Part shown: positions 1-8,732 of the stretch, one piece after another
Numbering within the stretch: the stretch's first letter is position 1
Layout of the letters: each line of letters starts with the position of its first letter
Assembly: GCF_008704995.1 (NCBI RefSeq)
Contig: NZ_CP023747.1
Location: 4,309,501-4,373,500 of the forward strand
Reading direction: 5' to 3'
DNA length: 64,000 nucleotides
Origin: Streptomyces nodosus
GTDB taxonomy: Bacteria > Actinomycetota > Actinomycetes > Streptomycetales > Streptomycetaceae
The notes under the pieces: model-generated
Told to the model about the DNA's origin: nothing
Databases searched by the model: none
What the model saw: only the letters and a program-made list of their open reading frames with translations
Translations under genes and position numbers: made by a program

Positions 1-596
1 ACCACCGCACCCACTGGGAGGACTGGTCGCGCATCCACCGGCTGGCGCACGAGAAGGGTCTGAAGACCCCGTGCACCATGCTCTACGGTCATATCGAAGA
101 GCCCCGGCACCGGGTGGACCATGTGCTGCGGCTGCGTGAACTCCAGGACGAGACCGGCGGCTTCCAGGTCTTCATCCCCCTGCGCTACCAGCACGACTTC
201 GTGGACATGAAGGACGGCAAGGTCCGCAACCGCCTCCAGACGCGGACGCAGATGGCGACCGGCGCGGAGGCCCTGAAGACCTTCGCGGTCTCCCGGCTGC
301 TCTTCGACAATGTCCCGCACGTCAAGGTGTTCTGGGTGATGCACGGGGTGCAGACCGCGCAACTCGCCCTCCAGCACGGTGCCGACGACATGGACGGCTC
401 GGTCGTGGAGTACAAGATCACGCACGATGCGGACAACTTCGGCACGCCGAACAAGCTGACCCGCGAGGACCTGCTCGATCTGATCCGGGACGCGGGCTTC
501 CGCCCGGTGGAGCGGAACACCCGCTACGAAATCATCCGTGAGTACGAGGGCCCGGACCCGGCGCGCCGGGACGAGCCCCAGCCCATGCGGGTCTGA
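1..596 (+). CDS. mqnE: Aminofutalosine synthase MqnE, C-terminal part (5' end outside window)
   Basis: The open frame runs in from the window edge and encodes the last 197 residues of a radical-SAM enzyme of the futalosine menaquinone pathway. The family joins the adenosyl group of SAM to 3-[(1-carboxyvinyl)oxy]benzoate, the MqnA product, to give aminofutalosine. The CxxxCxxC cluster motif lies upstream of the window and cannot be checked. The visible part has the family's late-barrel signatures: GGFQVFIPLRYQ, the FDNVPHVKVFW stretch and QHGADDMDGSVVEYKI. MqnC at 9562 shows the parallel segments GGFRAFIPYTYQ and DNVRHIQGSW, as expected for sister enzymes. The C-terminal tail is short and Pro/Arg-rich. 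Identification as MqnE rather than MqnC rests on the DMDGSVVEYKI segment and on the second, complete MqnC in the same window. Confidence 0.93.
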   Translation, partial: HRTHWEDWSRIHRLAHEKGLKTPCTMLYGHIEEPRHRVDHVLRLRELQDETGGFQVFIPLRYQHDFVDMKDGKVRNRLQTRTQMATGAEALKTFAVSRLLFDNVPHVKVFWVMHGVQTAQLALQHGADDMDGSVVEYKITHDADNFGTPNKLTREDLLDLIRDAGFRPVERNTRYEIIREYEGPDPARRDEPQPMRV

Positions 597-623
597 CCCG
601 TCCCCGGACGGCGGGAGCAGGTC

Positions 624-653
624 TTGAGCACATCGAGAGGTAATGGATAGCCT
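624..653 (+). promoter_or_regulatory. Promoter of a leaderless GNAT mRNA
   Basis: A -35 TTGAGC (624-629) and -10 TAGCCT (648-653) are separated by 18 bp. The ATG at 660 lies exactly six bases beyond the -10, so transcription should start at the start codon. No ribosome binding site is present. Confidence 0.6.
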
Positions 654-659
654 CCCGCC

Positions 660-1184
660 ATGCCCCTTACGTTTGTGCTCGATCCGGCCATGACTCCCGC
701 CCTCCGTGACGGCGTCCTCGATCTGTGGACGGAGGTGTCCCGTGCCGGTGGGGCGGTGGGCTTCGTCCCGCCGGTCACCCGCGAGGAGATCCGCCCGGAA
801 CTGCTGCGGCACCTCACGGCGATGGCCGAGGGCCGCGCCCGGCTGCTGGTCGGGCTCGACGAGGACGGGCGGGTGGCCGCGGCCGCGTTCCTCACCTTCA
901 ACACCCACCGGCTGATGACGCACTGGATGTGGCTCTACACGGTGATGGTGCACCCCCGCCATCAGGGCAAGGGGTACGGCCGTGACCTGATGGCCGCCGC
1001 CGAGGACGCGGCCCGCGGCTTCGAGGGCATCGAGGCGATACGGCTCACCTGCCGGGGCGGCCTCGGTCTGGAGCGGTTCTACGGCTCCTGCGGCTACAAG
1101 GAGGTCGGCCGGGTGCCCGGCGCGATCCGGGTGACGCCGGGGGACGACCGCGACGACATCGTCATGCTGCTGCCGCTGGGATGA
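660..1184 (+). CDS. GNAT-family N-acetyltransferase
   Basis: A 174-residue single-domain protein of the Gcn5-related acyltransferase fold, which transfers an acetyl group from acetyl-CoA to an amine. Motif A, the pyrophosphate-binding loop, is seen as VHPRHQGKGYGRDL, with the Q/RxxGxG/A core at residues 102-107. The later GLERFYGSCGYKEVGR segment is the family's usual C-terminal strand region. The substrate cannot be predicted. The gene follows mqnE on the same strand but has its own promoter-like sequence, with a -10 six bases from the ATG and no Shine-Dalgarno, so it is probably transcribed alone as a leaderless message. Confidence 0.9.
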   Translation: MPLTFVLDPAMTPALRDGVLDLWTEVSRAGGAVGFVPPVTREEIRPELLRHLTAMAEGRARLLVGLDEDGRVAAAAFLTFNTHRLMTHWMWLYTVMVHPRHQGKGYGRDLMAAAEDAARGFEGIEAIRLTCRGGLGLERFYGSCGYKEVGRVPGAIRVTPGDDRDDIVMLLPLG

Positions 1185-1316
1185 GCGGGCGTCCGCGCAC
1201 CCCCCTGCAGGAGCGAAGGCCCGGCGTGCTTCACTGGAATGTGACCTACGGGATCTCCCCGGACGCCCGGTTTCGCCCGAACAGGGGTGGCCCACGGAAC
1301 GGAAGAGTGGATTGAG

Positions 1317-1616
1317 ATGCTCCGCTACACGCTGATGCGCCTCGGTATTTTCGCGGGTTGCCTCGTGCTCACCTGGGGCCTCGTCTACTCGGGCCTCGTC
1401 CCGCGCGGCCTCGGTGACTCCAACGGCATCTGGGTGGTGCTGCTGGCCCTGGTGATCTCGGCCCCGATCAGCTTCGTGGTGCTCCGCAAGGAGCGCGACC
1501 GGGCGTCGTTGCAGGTCGTCGAGCGGGTGGAGCGGATGAAGGCCAACGTCGAGGCCAACCGCAGCCAGGAGGACCTGGCGGACGCCCCGGTGACCGCACC
1601 GCACCAGGCGTCCTAG
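1317..1616 (+). CDS. Small two-helix membrane protein, DUF4229-like
   Basis: A 99-residue protein with two hydrophobic helices (about residues 8-24 and 36-56), separated by a short loop, and a charged cytoplasmic tail rich in Arg, Glu and Lys that is likely helical. The RYTLMRLGIF start and LLALVISAPISFVVLRKERD helix resemble the actinobacterial DUF4229 family, which has no known function. The frame is also open from a GTG at 1287. The ATG at 1317 was chosen because the conserved sequence begins there and GGAACGGAAGAG precedes it. It may be a regulator or stabiliser of a membrane process, but nothing in the sequence shows which. Confidence 0.82.
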   Translation: MLRYTLMRLGIFAGCLVLTWGLVYSGLVPRGLGDSNGIWVVLLALVISAPISFVVLRKERDRASLQVVERVERMKANVEANRSQEDLADAPVTAPHQAS

Positions 1617-2087
1617 TTCCGGCACCCGGCACCCGCGCCGGCCGCCTGCTCCAGGCTGGTCGGCGCGCGTTCCGTTCTCTGCGCACGCGCCGGACCGGCG
1701 GCCACGGACAGGTCCGTTCCCGGCCGCCCTGCGCCCCCGCCCGGCGCCCGCGTGCTTCCGGCCCTCCTCCGCGGCCGACCTCCCTGACCGGCCCGCCCGA
1801 CCGTTCTCGTCGGCCGCGTCCGGTGTCCCTCGCCGCCCCTGTCCGAAGGCCGGCCGGGCGGCGGCTGGGCGCCCCCGGCTCCGGAGCGTCCCGGAGGCGG
1901 CGGCTGCACGCCCCCCCCGCTTCGGAGCGTCCCGGAACCCGCACCACCTCCTCGCTCCCGCGCCGTACGATCACGGTCCGACCGGCGGTGACCGCGAGCC
2001 GCGTACGCCGGTGAACGCCAGGGTGTGCCCCGCGCGTACCCCCCTGCAGCAGAGCGGTGCACAGCCGCTGGTCACAGGAGCTGCCCC
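1617..2087 (+). other. Gene-free stretch upstream of the acyl-CoA synthetase
   Basis: No convincing gene is seen in these 471 bases. A 14-bp direct repeat, CGGAGCGTCCCGGA, occurs at 1882-1895 and 1923-1936. A weak -10-like TACGAT lies at 1966-1971 and could serve the downstream gene. The long antisense frames through here are GC-skew artefacts. Confidence 0.4.
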
Positions 2088-4028
2088 ATGCCCGACCCGT
2101 ACTCGTCCGCGCCCGTCCCCGAGGACCCGGCCGATCTCGACCTCGATCACGACGGCGGGCCGGTGCTCGTGGAGCCGACCCTCCGGAGGCTGAACGGCGA
2201 GGTGCGCGAGGCGTATGTGCCCCCGCTGGCGTCCTGGGTGACCCATGGGTCGCTCGCCGACCTGCCGTTCGAGAATGCGAGGGCGGCCCCCGACCACCAG
2301 GTCTTCCGGCGCCGTGACCCGGACGGGGCATGGACCGATGTGACGGCGGCCCGGTTCGCCGAGGAGGTGCTGGCCGTCGCGAAGGGGCTGATCGCCGAGG
2401 GCCTGATGCCCGGCGACCGGCTCGCGATCATGGCGCGGACCACCTATGAGTGGACGCTGCTGGACTTCGCGGCCTGGGCGGCGGGCCTGGTCACGGTCCC
2501 CGTGTATCCCACCTCCTCGGTCTTCCAGACCCGCTGGATCCTCCAGGACTCCGGTGCCGCGGCCCTGGTGACGGAGAAGGCCCGCCAGGCGGCGGCCCTC
2601 GGCCCCGAACGCGACCGGCTGCCCGATCTGCGCCATGTGTGGGTGATGGGCAAGGGGCACGTCGAGCGGCTCGCGGAACTGGGCCGGTCGGTGCCGGACC
2701 AGGAGGTGGCCGTGCGCCGGGGCGTCCTGGGCCCGGACACTCCGGCCACGATCGTCTACACCTCGGGCACCACGGGCCGCCCCAAGGGCTGTGCGCTGAC
2801 GCACGGGAACTTCCTGGCGGAGGTCGACAACGCGATCGAGCTCCTCGCCCCGGTGTTCGGGCCGAAGGACGACTATGTGCCCTCCACCCTGCTGTTCCTG
2901 CCGCTGTCGCACGTCTTCGGCCGGATGGTGTCGATCGCCTGCGTCCGCGCGCGGGTGTGCCTGGGCCACGCGCCCAGCATGAAGGCGGAGGACCTGCTGG
3001 CCGATCTGGCGAGCTTCCGGCCGACCTTTCTGCTGGCCATCCCGTACATGCTGGAGAAGGTCTACAACAACGCCCGGGCGGTGGCCGAGCGCGGTGGTCG
3101 GACGGCGTTGTTCGACCGCGCGGCTGATGTGGCCCGCCGCTACGGCGAGGCGCTGGAGGCCCGACGGCACGGTACGGGACCCGGCCCCAACCGGGCCCTG
3201 AAGACGGCCCGCGCCTTCTACTCCCCGCTGGTCCACCGTGGCATCCGCAACGCCCTGGGCGGACGCCTCCGCCAGGTCATCTGCGGTGGCTCCCCCCTGG
3301 GCCGCGAGCTCGCCGCCTTCTATGCGGGCATGGGCGTGGAGATCTTCGAAGGCTACGGGCTGACGGAGACCACCGGAGCGGCCACCGTGACGCCCCCGCT
3401 CAGACCCCGTCTGGGCACGGTGGGATGGCCCCTGCCCGGGATGGCGGTCCGTATCGCGGCGGACGGCGAGGTGCTGCTGTCCGGTCCTCAGGTGTTCCGC
3501 GGCTACTGGAACCCCCATGCCGGCGGGGTGGTTCCCGCCGCCCCCGACGGCTGGTTCCCGACGGGCGACCTCGGCCGTCTGGACGACGAGGGCTATCTGA
3601 CGATCACCGGCCGGAAGAAGGAGATCCTGATCACCGCAGGGGGGAAGAACGTGGCCCCCGCGCCCCTGGAGGACCGGCTGCGCTCCCATCCGCTGGTCTC
3701 CCACTGCATGGTCCTGGGTGACCGCCGCCCCTATGTGAGCGCTCTGATCACCCTGGACCCGGAGGGCATCGTCCACTGGTGCCGGATGAACGGACGGCCC
3801 CCGCTGTGGCCGCAGCACCTGGTGGACGACGACGCGCTGCACACGGTCCTGCAACGCGCGGTGGACGAGGCCAACAAGCTGGTCTCCCGCCCCGAGTCCA
3901 TCCGCCGCTTCACCGTCCTCCCGGTGGACTTCACGGAACGGGACGGCCACCTGACCCCCTCGCTGAAGCTCCGCCGGGACGCCATCCTCCGCGACTTCGC
4001 CCCCCATGTGGAGTCCCTCTACCGCTGA
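2088..4028 (+). CDS. Long-chain fatty acyl-CoA synthetase (AMP-forming)
   Basis: A 646-residue member of the ANL superfamily. It adenylates a fatty acid with ATP and then forms the CoA thioester. The P-loop motif YTSGTTGRPKG is at residues 224-234. The A5-type motif GYGLTETTG, the aspartate motif FPTGDLGRLDDEGYLTITGRKKEI and the following hinge are all present, as is a C-terminal domain with a Lys-rich end (SLKLRRDAIL). The IVYTSGT..CALTHGNF region and the overall length fit the long-chain FadD15 type rather than the shorter acetyl-CoA type. The ATG at 2088 follows CAGGAG with a spacing of 7. It likely activates exogenous or recycled fatty acids on the inner membrane face. Neighbours do not narrow the substrate. 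Confidence 0.92.
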   Translation: MPDPYSSAPVPEDPADLDLDHDGGPVLVEPTLRRLNGEVREAYVPPLASWVTHGSLADLPFENARAAPDHQVFRRRDPDGAWTDVTAARFAEEVLAVAKGLIAEGLMPGDRLAIMARTTYEWTLLDFAAWAAGLVTVPVYPTSSVFQTRWILQDSGAAALVTEKARQAAALGPERDRLPDLRHVWVMGKGHVERLAELGRSVPDQEVAVRRGVLGPDTPATIVYTSGTTGRPKGCALTHGNFLAEVDNAIELLAPVFGPKDDYVPSTLLFLPLSHVFGRMVSIACVRARVCLGHAPSMKAEDLLADLASFRPTFLLAIPYMLEKVYNNARAVAERGGRTALFDRAADVARRYGEALEARRHGTGPGPNRALKTARAFYSPLVHRGIRNALGGRLRQVICGGSPLGRELAAFYAGMGVEIFEGYGLTETTGAATVTPPLRPRLGTVGWPLPGMAVRIAADGEVLLSGPQVFRGYWNPHAGGVVPAAPDGWFPTGDLGRLDDEGYLTITGRKKEILITAGGKNVAPAPLEDRLRSHPLVSHCMVLGDRRPYVSALITLDPEGIVHWCRMNGRPPLWPQHLVDDDALHTVLQRAVDEANKLVSRPESIRRFTVLPVDFTERDGHLTPSLKLRRDAILRDFAPHVESLYR

Positions 4029-4149
4029 CCGTCGGGACGGGGCGGGGCGGCGCGGGACAGCGCCATGTGGGGGTGTTCGGGAGGTCACCGAGCGCGAAAG
4101 GAGATAAGCATGGAGTGAGGATGGCTGACATGACAAGGGAGAACCGCGG

Positions 4150-5355
4150 ATGACCACTGGCGGCGAAGCAATCCGGTGCCCGTTCGACTTCAGTGAGGCC
4201 CTGGAGTTCGATCCCTCGCTCGCGGCGCTCATGTCCCGCGAGTCCATCACCCGGATCCGGCTCCCCTACGGCGATGCCGACGCCTGGCTGGTCACCGGGT
4301 TCGAGGGGGTGCGGCAGGTGACCACGGACCAGCGGTTCAGCCGGGCGGGGATCACCGGGTCCGACTATCCGAGGCTGACCCCGGAGCCCATCGTCTCCCC
4401 GGAGTCGATCAATGTGCTGGATCCGCCGGACAGCAGCCGGTTGCGGCACCTGGCGTCGCAGGGCTTCACCCAGCGTCATGTCGACCGGATGCGGCGCAGA
4501 ATCGTCCGGCTGGCGGACACCCTGCTGGACGAGATGGAGGAGCTGGGGCCGCCGGCCGATCTGACCCAGCACCTCTCCAACCCGCTGCCCCGGCAGACCA
4601 TCTTCGATGTGCTGGGCATCCCGCAGGACGACTGGCCCCGTATGCAGCAGTACGTCCACCAGCTGCTGGCCACCGGACCGGACAGCCGGGAGACCGCGGC
4701 CCGGGCCAAGGCCGAGATGCGGGAGTACTTCGCCGGACTGGTCGAACAGCGGCGGCGCGTCCCGGGCACGGACCTGATCAGTGCGATGGCCGCGGCCAAG
4801 GACGGCGAGGACGCGCTCGACGACCAGGAGCTGGCGGTCATGGCGCTGACGCTGGTGCTCAGCGGACAGGACACCGCCACCTGCCAGATCAGCAACATCG
4901 CCTATCTGCTGCTGACCCGTCCCGAGCTGATGGAGCACCTCAGGGACCGGCCGGAGGCCCTGACGGAGGTTCTGAACGAACTGCTCCGGGTCATCCCCTT
5001 CCGCAAGGGGGTCGGGATCCCCAGGGTGGCTCTGGAGGACGTGGAACTGGACGGCGTGCGCATCCGGGCGGGTGACTTCGTCCATGTGTCGTATCTGACG
5101 GCGAACCGTGACCCCGGGCGCTACCCGGACCCGCACTCCATCGACCCGGAGCGGCCGTCCGCGCCGCATATGACCTTCGGCTGGGGCGGACACCGGTGCA
5201 TCGCCGTCCCGCTGGCCATGGCCGAGCTGGAGGTGGCCGTCGGCCGGCTGGTGGAGCGCTTCCCGGGGATGCGGCTCGCGGTGCCGCCGCAGGAGGTGCG
5301 CTGGGACACGGAGACGATCCGCCGCTTCCCGCTGGAACTGCCTGTGACCTGGTAG
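4150..5355 (+). CDS. Cytochrome P450, bacterial class I type
   Basis: A 401-residue soluble haem monooxygenase. The I-helix oxygen-activation motif is SGQDTAT (residues 238-244), the K-helix ExxR is ELLR (277-280), and the haem loop is FGWGGHRC with thiolate Cys350. The Gly that usually follows two residues after the Cys (CxG) is Ala here (CIA), a mild deviation. The N-terminal PFDFSEALEFDP block and GVGIPRVALEDVEL segment resemble the CYP105/CYP107-like enzymes of actinomycetes. No ferredoxin or ferredoxin reductase gene adjoins it, so electrons must come from elsewhere. The ATG at 4150 follows GGGAGAA. The substrate is unknown, and no biosynthetic cluster is visible around it. Confidence 0.93.
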   Translation: MTTGGEAIRCPFDFSEALEFDPSLAALMSRESITRIRLPYGDADAWLVTGFEGVRQVTTDQRFSRAGITGSDYPRLTPEPIVSPESINVLDPPDSSRLRHLASQGFTQRHVDRMRRRIVRLADTLLDEMEELGPPADLTQHLSNPLPRQTIFDVLGIPQDDWPRMQQYVHQLLATGPDSRETAARAKAEMREYFAGLVEQRRRVPGTDLISAMAAAKDGEDALDDQELAVMALTLVLSGQDTATCQISNIAYLLLTRPELMEHLRDRPEALTEVLNELLRVIPFRKGVGIPRVALEDVELDGVRIRAGDFVHVSYLTANRDPGRYPDPHSIDPERPSAPHMTFGWGGHRCIAVPLAMAELEVAVGRLVERFPGMRLAVPPQEVRWDTETIRRFPLELPVTW

Positions 5356-5391
5356 GTCCCCGAGGCGGCACTCCAGGGGATGACCGGGGCC

Positions 5392-5433
5392 AAAAAAGCA
5401 GGAGCCCCCTGCGCCGAAGGCGCGGGGCTCCTT
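5392..5433 (-). terminator. Rho-independent terminator of the cold-shock gene
   Basis: Read on the minus strand, AAGGAGCCCC pairs with GGGGCTCC around a stem-loop containing a GCGCC-TTC-GGCGC core and ends in six T residues. A true U-tract is rare in this genome. It lies about 90 bases past the cold-shock stop and also separates that gene from the convergent P450. Confidence 0.85.
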
Positions 5434-5519
5434 GGGTACTGCTCTCCGTTCCGGATCAAAGCAGTCGGGCTCAGCGAGCCGACCGCCTGGAACCGGAGAC
5501 CGAAACTCCGAGAGTGAGC

Positions 5520-5723
5520 TCAGATGGCGGTGACGTTCTCCGCCTGCGGGCCCTTGGGACCCTGGGTCACGTCGAAGCTCACCTGCTGGTTCTCCTCGAG
5601 CGAACGGAAGCCGTTCGCGTTGATCGCGGAGTAGTGGACGAAGACGTCGGGGCCGCCGCCTTCCTGGGCGATGAAACCAAAGCCCTTTTCGGCGTTGAAC
5701 CACTTCACGGTTCCGGTAGCCAT
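5520..5723 (-). CDS. Cold-shock protein, CspA family
   Basis: A 67-residue single cold-shock domain protein. It binds single-stranded RNA or DNA and melts secondary structure in mRNA. RNP1 (KGFGFI) and RNP2 (VFVHY) are intact, as is the N-terminal GTVKWFNAEKG block. The ATG is preceded by AGGAGG with a spacing of 6. The message is predicted to have a roughly 150-base leader upstream, as is common for cold-shock genes, and it ends at a strong T-tailed hairpin, so it is probably a single-gene transcript. Confidence 0.97.
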   Translation of the reverse strand: MATGTVKWFNAEKGFGFIAQEGGGPDVFVHYSAINANGFRSLEENQQVSFDVTQGPKGPQAENVTAI

Positions 5724-5910
5724 AAGCCCTCCTTGGGCCCAAAGGGTTGCCCTGCTCCAGAACCTGCAAGTGTGAAAACAGAAGCGCCGCACAACTGCAT
5801 ATGTCTGAAAACGACGAGAGCCCGCGGTTACATGCTCCGCAGGCTCTGTACTGCAAGGGAAACCAAACTGCAACTTGCGGCGAGCCTAGCACGCAGGCAG
5901 CCGGAAGCAA
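5724..5910 (-). promoter_or_regulatory. Promoter and long structured 5' leader of the cold-shock gene
   Basis: On the minus strand, -35 TTGCTT (5905-5910) and -10 TAGGCT (5883-5888) are 16 bp apart, giving a start near 5876 and a leader of about 150 bases. The leader is AT-rich for this genome. It contains a 10-bp hairpin at 5818-5846 (GAGCCTGCGG/CCGCGGGCTC with one U-G pair and a 9-base loop). The arrangement resembles cold-shock leaders that act as RNA thermosensors, but that function is inferred. No gene is seen between 5724 and 6074. Confidence 0.5.
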
Positions 5911-6062
5911 TAGAGGTCAAGATCACTTCACCCGGACGTTTGAATGACACTGGGCTGATTGACATCTTGGTGTCGCATCGTAGTCCCCGGAGGTGCCCCG
6001 ATCGGCCGGGGGGTCTCGGAAGTCGTCGCGGACCCGGGCCCGGGACGGTGCCGCACGGGGTC

Positions 6063-6074
6063 TAGTCTCGCGAT
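6063..6074 (+). promoter_or_regulatory. -10 element for leaderless mqnA
   Basis: TAGTCT at 6063-6068 lies six bases before the GTG at 6075, and no ribosome binding site is present. No clear -35 is visible. The same hexamer and spacing occur before the prepilin peptidase gene at 8745. Confidence 0.55.
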
Positions 6075-6923
6075 GTGGACAATTCTCGCACTCGGCCGCG
6101 CGTCGGTCACATCCAGTTCCTGAACTGCCTGCCCCTCTACTGGGGGCTCGCGAGAACCGGCACCCTCCTGGACCTCGAGCTGACCAAGGACACCCCCGAG
6201 AAACTCAGCGAGAAGCTGGTGCAGGGCGAGCTGGACATCGGTCCGGTCACCCTCGTCGAGTTCCTCAAGCACGCCGACGAACTGGTCGCCTTTCCCGACA
6301 TCGCGGTCGGCTGCGACGGCCCGGTGATGTCCTGTGTGATCGTCTCCCAGGTCCCGCTGGACCGGCTGGACGGGGCCAGGGTCGCCCTCGGCTCCACCTC
6401 GCGGACCTCCGTACGACTCGCCCAGCTGCTGCTCGCCGAGCGCTACGGGGTGGCGCCGGACTACTACACCTGCCCGCCCGACCTCAGCCTGATGATGCAG
6501 GAGGCGGAGGCGGCGGTGCTGATCGGCGACGCCGCGCTGCGCGCCAACCTCCACGACGGGCCCCGCTACGGCCTCACCGTGCACGACCTGGGCACGCTGT
6601 GGAAGGAGTGGACGGGGCTGCCCTTCGTCTTCGCGGTGTGGGCGGCGCGCCGCGACTACCTGGAGCGCGAGCCGTTCATCACCCGCAAGGTGCACGAGGC
6701 CTTTCTGTCCTCCCGCAATCTGTCCCTGGAGGAGGTCGGCAAGGTCGCCGAGCAGGCGGCGCGCTGGGAGGCCTTCGACGAGCGGGTCCTGGAGAAGTAC
6801 TTCACCACGCTGGACTTCCGGTTCGGCGGCCCCCAGCTGACGGCGGTCGCCGAGTTCGCGCGGCGGGTCGGCCCGACGACCGGCTTTCCGGCCGATGTGA
6901 AGGTGGAGCTGTTGACGCCGTAG
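6075..6923 (+). CDS. mqnA: Chorismate dehydratase MqnA
   Basis: A 282-residue protein with the periplasmic-binding-protein fold used by MqnA and MqnD. MqnA removes water from chorismate to give 3-[(1-carboxyvinyl)oxy]benzoate, the first committed step of the futalosine route to menaquinone. Diagnostic sequence includes VGHIQFLNCLPLYWGL at the N-terminus, GELDIGPVTLVEFLKH, the serine/threonine-rich LGSTSRTSVRLAQLL loop and IGDAALRAN. It differs from MqnD in the LNCLPLYWGL ligand loop. The GTG start is six bases after a -10 hexamer and has no Shine-Dalgarno, so the message is likely leaderless. MqnE and MqnC, which act on its product, are 5.5 kb upstream and 2.6 kb downstream. Confidence 0.95.
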   Translation: MDNSRTRPRVGHIQFLNCLPLYWGLARTGTLLDLELTKDTPEKLSEKLVQGELDIGPVTLVEFLKHADELVAFPDIAVGCDGPVMSCVIVSQVPLDRLDGARVALGSTSRTSVRLAQLLLAERYGVAPDYYTCPPDLSLMMQEAEAAVLIGDAALRANLHDGPRYGLTVHDLGTLWKEWTGLPFVFAVWAARRDYLEREPFITRKVHEAFLSSRNLSLEEVGKVAEQAARWEAFDERVLEKYFTTLDFRFGGPQLTAVAEFARRVGPTTGFPADVKVELLTP

Positions 6924-7018
6924 CAGAGCGCGCCCGACGCCCGGGCACGGTGCACGCCTCCCGCGCCGCCGCGGGACTACGCTGCTCGGGAACTCGTACG
7001 GGGGAAGGGGTGTGCGCC

Positions 7019-8683
7019 ATGCAGCCGCTGGAGGCCGGTGAACCCGGCGAGGTGGGGCCCTACCGGCTGCTCGGCAGGCTCGGCTCCGGCGGGATGGGCC
7101 GGGTCTATCTGGGGCGCAGCGCCGGCGGGCGCACGGTCGCGGTCAAGATCGTGCATCCGCACTTCGCGCTGGACGAGGAGTTCCGCGCCCGCTTCCGCCG
7201 CGAGGTGGACGCCGCCCGGCGGGTCGGCGGCGCCTGGACCGCGCCGGTTCTGGACGCGGACCCCGACGCGCCGGTGCCCTGGGTCGCGACCGGGTATGCG
7301 GCCGGGCCGTCCCTGACCGCCGCGGTCACGGAGGTCGGTCCGCTCCCGCTCCCCTCCGTGCGAGCCCTGGGCGCGGGACTCGCGGAGGCCCTGACGGCGG
7401 TGCACGGCCTCGGGCTCGTCCACCGGGACGTCAAGCCGTCGAACATCCTGCTGACCCTGGACGGTCCGCTGCTCATCGACTTCGGCATCGCACGTGCCAC
7501 GGACGGCACCGCGTCGCTGACGTCCACGGGCGTCTCCATCGGCTCACCCGGCTATATGTCCCCGGAGCAGATCCTCGGCAAGGGGGTCACCGGTGCGGCG
7601 GACGTCTTCTCGCTGGGCGCGGTGCTGGCGTACGCGGCGAACGGGGAGCCGCCCTTCCCCGGCGACTCCTCGGCGGCGCTGCTCTACAAGGTCGTCCACG
7701 AGGAGCCCGAACTCGGGCCGCTCACGGGCGAGCTGCGGGACCTGGTGGCCGCGTGCCTGGCCAAGGACCCGGCCGCGCGGCCCGCACCGGCCGAGGTGGC
7801 CGGCCGACTCGCCCCGCAGGGCGCGGCGCGTCTGGTGGCCGGGGGCTGGCTGCCGGGCCCCCTGGTGGAACAGGTCAGCCGCAAGGCCGTACAGCTGCTC
7901 AATCTGGAGGCGGGGGAGGCGGAGCGGTCCGGGCCGGTGGCCTTCAGTAGGGTGTCGGTGGCCGAGGAGCCCACCGCCGCGGCGGAACCCGAGGGGGCGC
8001 CGTCGGGCGGAGCCTCCGCCCGGGTGCCCGGCGGGGTCTTCGGACCGCCGCCCGCGATGAGCACCCCCGCGCCCCCGTCCGCCGCCCTGCCGTCGCCGCG
8101 CCCGGGGGAGTCGGGCCCGTCGGACGCCGCCCCGCCCACCTCCGAGGGCCGCCCCGGGAAGCCCGCGGCGACCGTGGCGGACGGCGGCCGCGGACGGCGG
8201 CTGGGGTGGGCCCGGGTGCTGACGCTCGCGGGTGCGCTGGGCGCGGTGGCGGCCGGCTCGGCGCTGCTGTTCGGGCTGTTCGACACGGGCCGTCCGGCCG
8301 GCCCGGGCGGGGCGAGGACCACCGCCGTGCCCGAGGCCTATCTGGGCACCTGGGAGGGCGAGGCCGTCGCGCTCGGTGGCGCACTGCCCGCCGGCACCTT
8401 CCGCGTCACTCTCCGGCAGGCCGGCGTGGGAGAGGAGATCGGCCACTTCCGGTCCACCGACCTGCTGGGCGGCACCTGCGACGACGTACTGCTTCTGGAG
8501 CGGATCTCGGCCCGGCGCCTGGTGGTCACGAGCGTGGCCGAGGAGTCCAACCCGTCGACCTGCACCACCGGGCGGCACGAGGTGCGGCTGACCCTGGCCG
8601 GCAGCCACCTCGGTTACGAGACGGACAACGCGCGCGCCGGCAACCCGACGGCACGGATGACCAAGGTCGACCGAGCCGATTAG
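7019..8683 (+). CDS. Membrane Ser/Thr protein kinase (Hanks type) with small extracytoplasmic domain
   Basis: A 554-residue protein. The kinase domain (about 15-275) has the glycine loop GSGGMGRVYLG, the catalytic Lys in VAVKIV, the HRDVKPSN loop, DFG and an activation segment ending GSPGYMSPEQ. A Pro/Ala/Gly-rich linker of about 130 residues follows, then one transmembrane helix (LTLAGALGAVAAGSALLFGL). The roughly 130-residue extracellular part begins YLGTWEGEAVAL and has a single Cys pair (GTCDDV and STCTT). There are no PASTA repeats, so it is not a PknB-type peptidoglycan sensor. The ATG at 7019 was chosen over an in-frame GTG at 7010 because GGGGAAGGGG is well spaced only from the ATG. 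The ligand is unknown. Confidence 0.93.
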   Translation: MQPLEAGEPGEVGPYRLLGRLGSGGMGRVYLGRSAGGRTVAVKIVHPHFALDEEFRARFRREVDAARRVGGAWTAPVLDADPDAPVPWVATGYAAGPSLTAAVTEVGPLPLPSVRALGAGLAEALTAVHGLGLVHRDVKPSNILLTLDGPLLIDFGIARATDGTASLTSTGVSIGSPGYMSPEQILGKGVTGAADVFSLGAVLAYAANGEPPFPGDSSAALLYKVVHEEPELGPLTGELRDLVAACLAKDPAARPAPAEVAGRLAPQGAARLVAGGWLPGPLVEQVSRKAVQLLNLEAGEAERSGPVAFSRVSVAEEPTAAAEPEGAPSGGASARVPGGVFGPPPAMSTPAPPSAALPSPRPGESGPSDAAPPTSEGRPGKPAATVADGGRGRRLGWARVLTLAGALGAVAAGSALLFGLFDTGRPAGPGGARTTAVPEAYLGTWEGEAVALGGALPAGTFRVTLRQAGVGEEIGHFRSTDLLGGTCDDVLLLERISARRLVVTSVAEESNPSTCTTGRHEVRLTLAGSHLGYETDNARAGNPTARMTKVDRAD

Positions 8684-8732
8684 CGGACCGTCCGACCGTC
8701 CGGAAGACCGGTGCCCCGTGGGGTGGGCCGCA

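Noticed and set aside
1971..4250. A 759-codon open frame on the minus strand across the acyl-CoA synthetase gene
   Set aside because: It has no recognisable domain and is composed of Gly/Arg/His/Gln-rich sequence typical of antisense frames in very GC-rich DNA. The plus strand encodes a clear enzyme.
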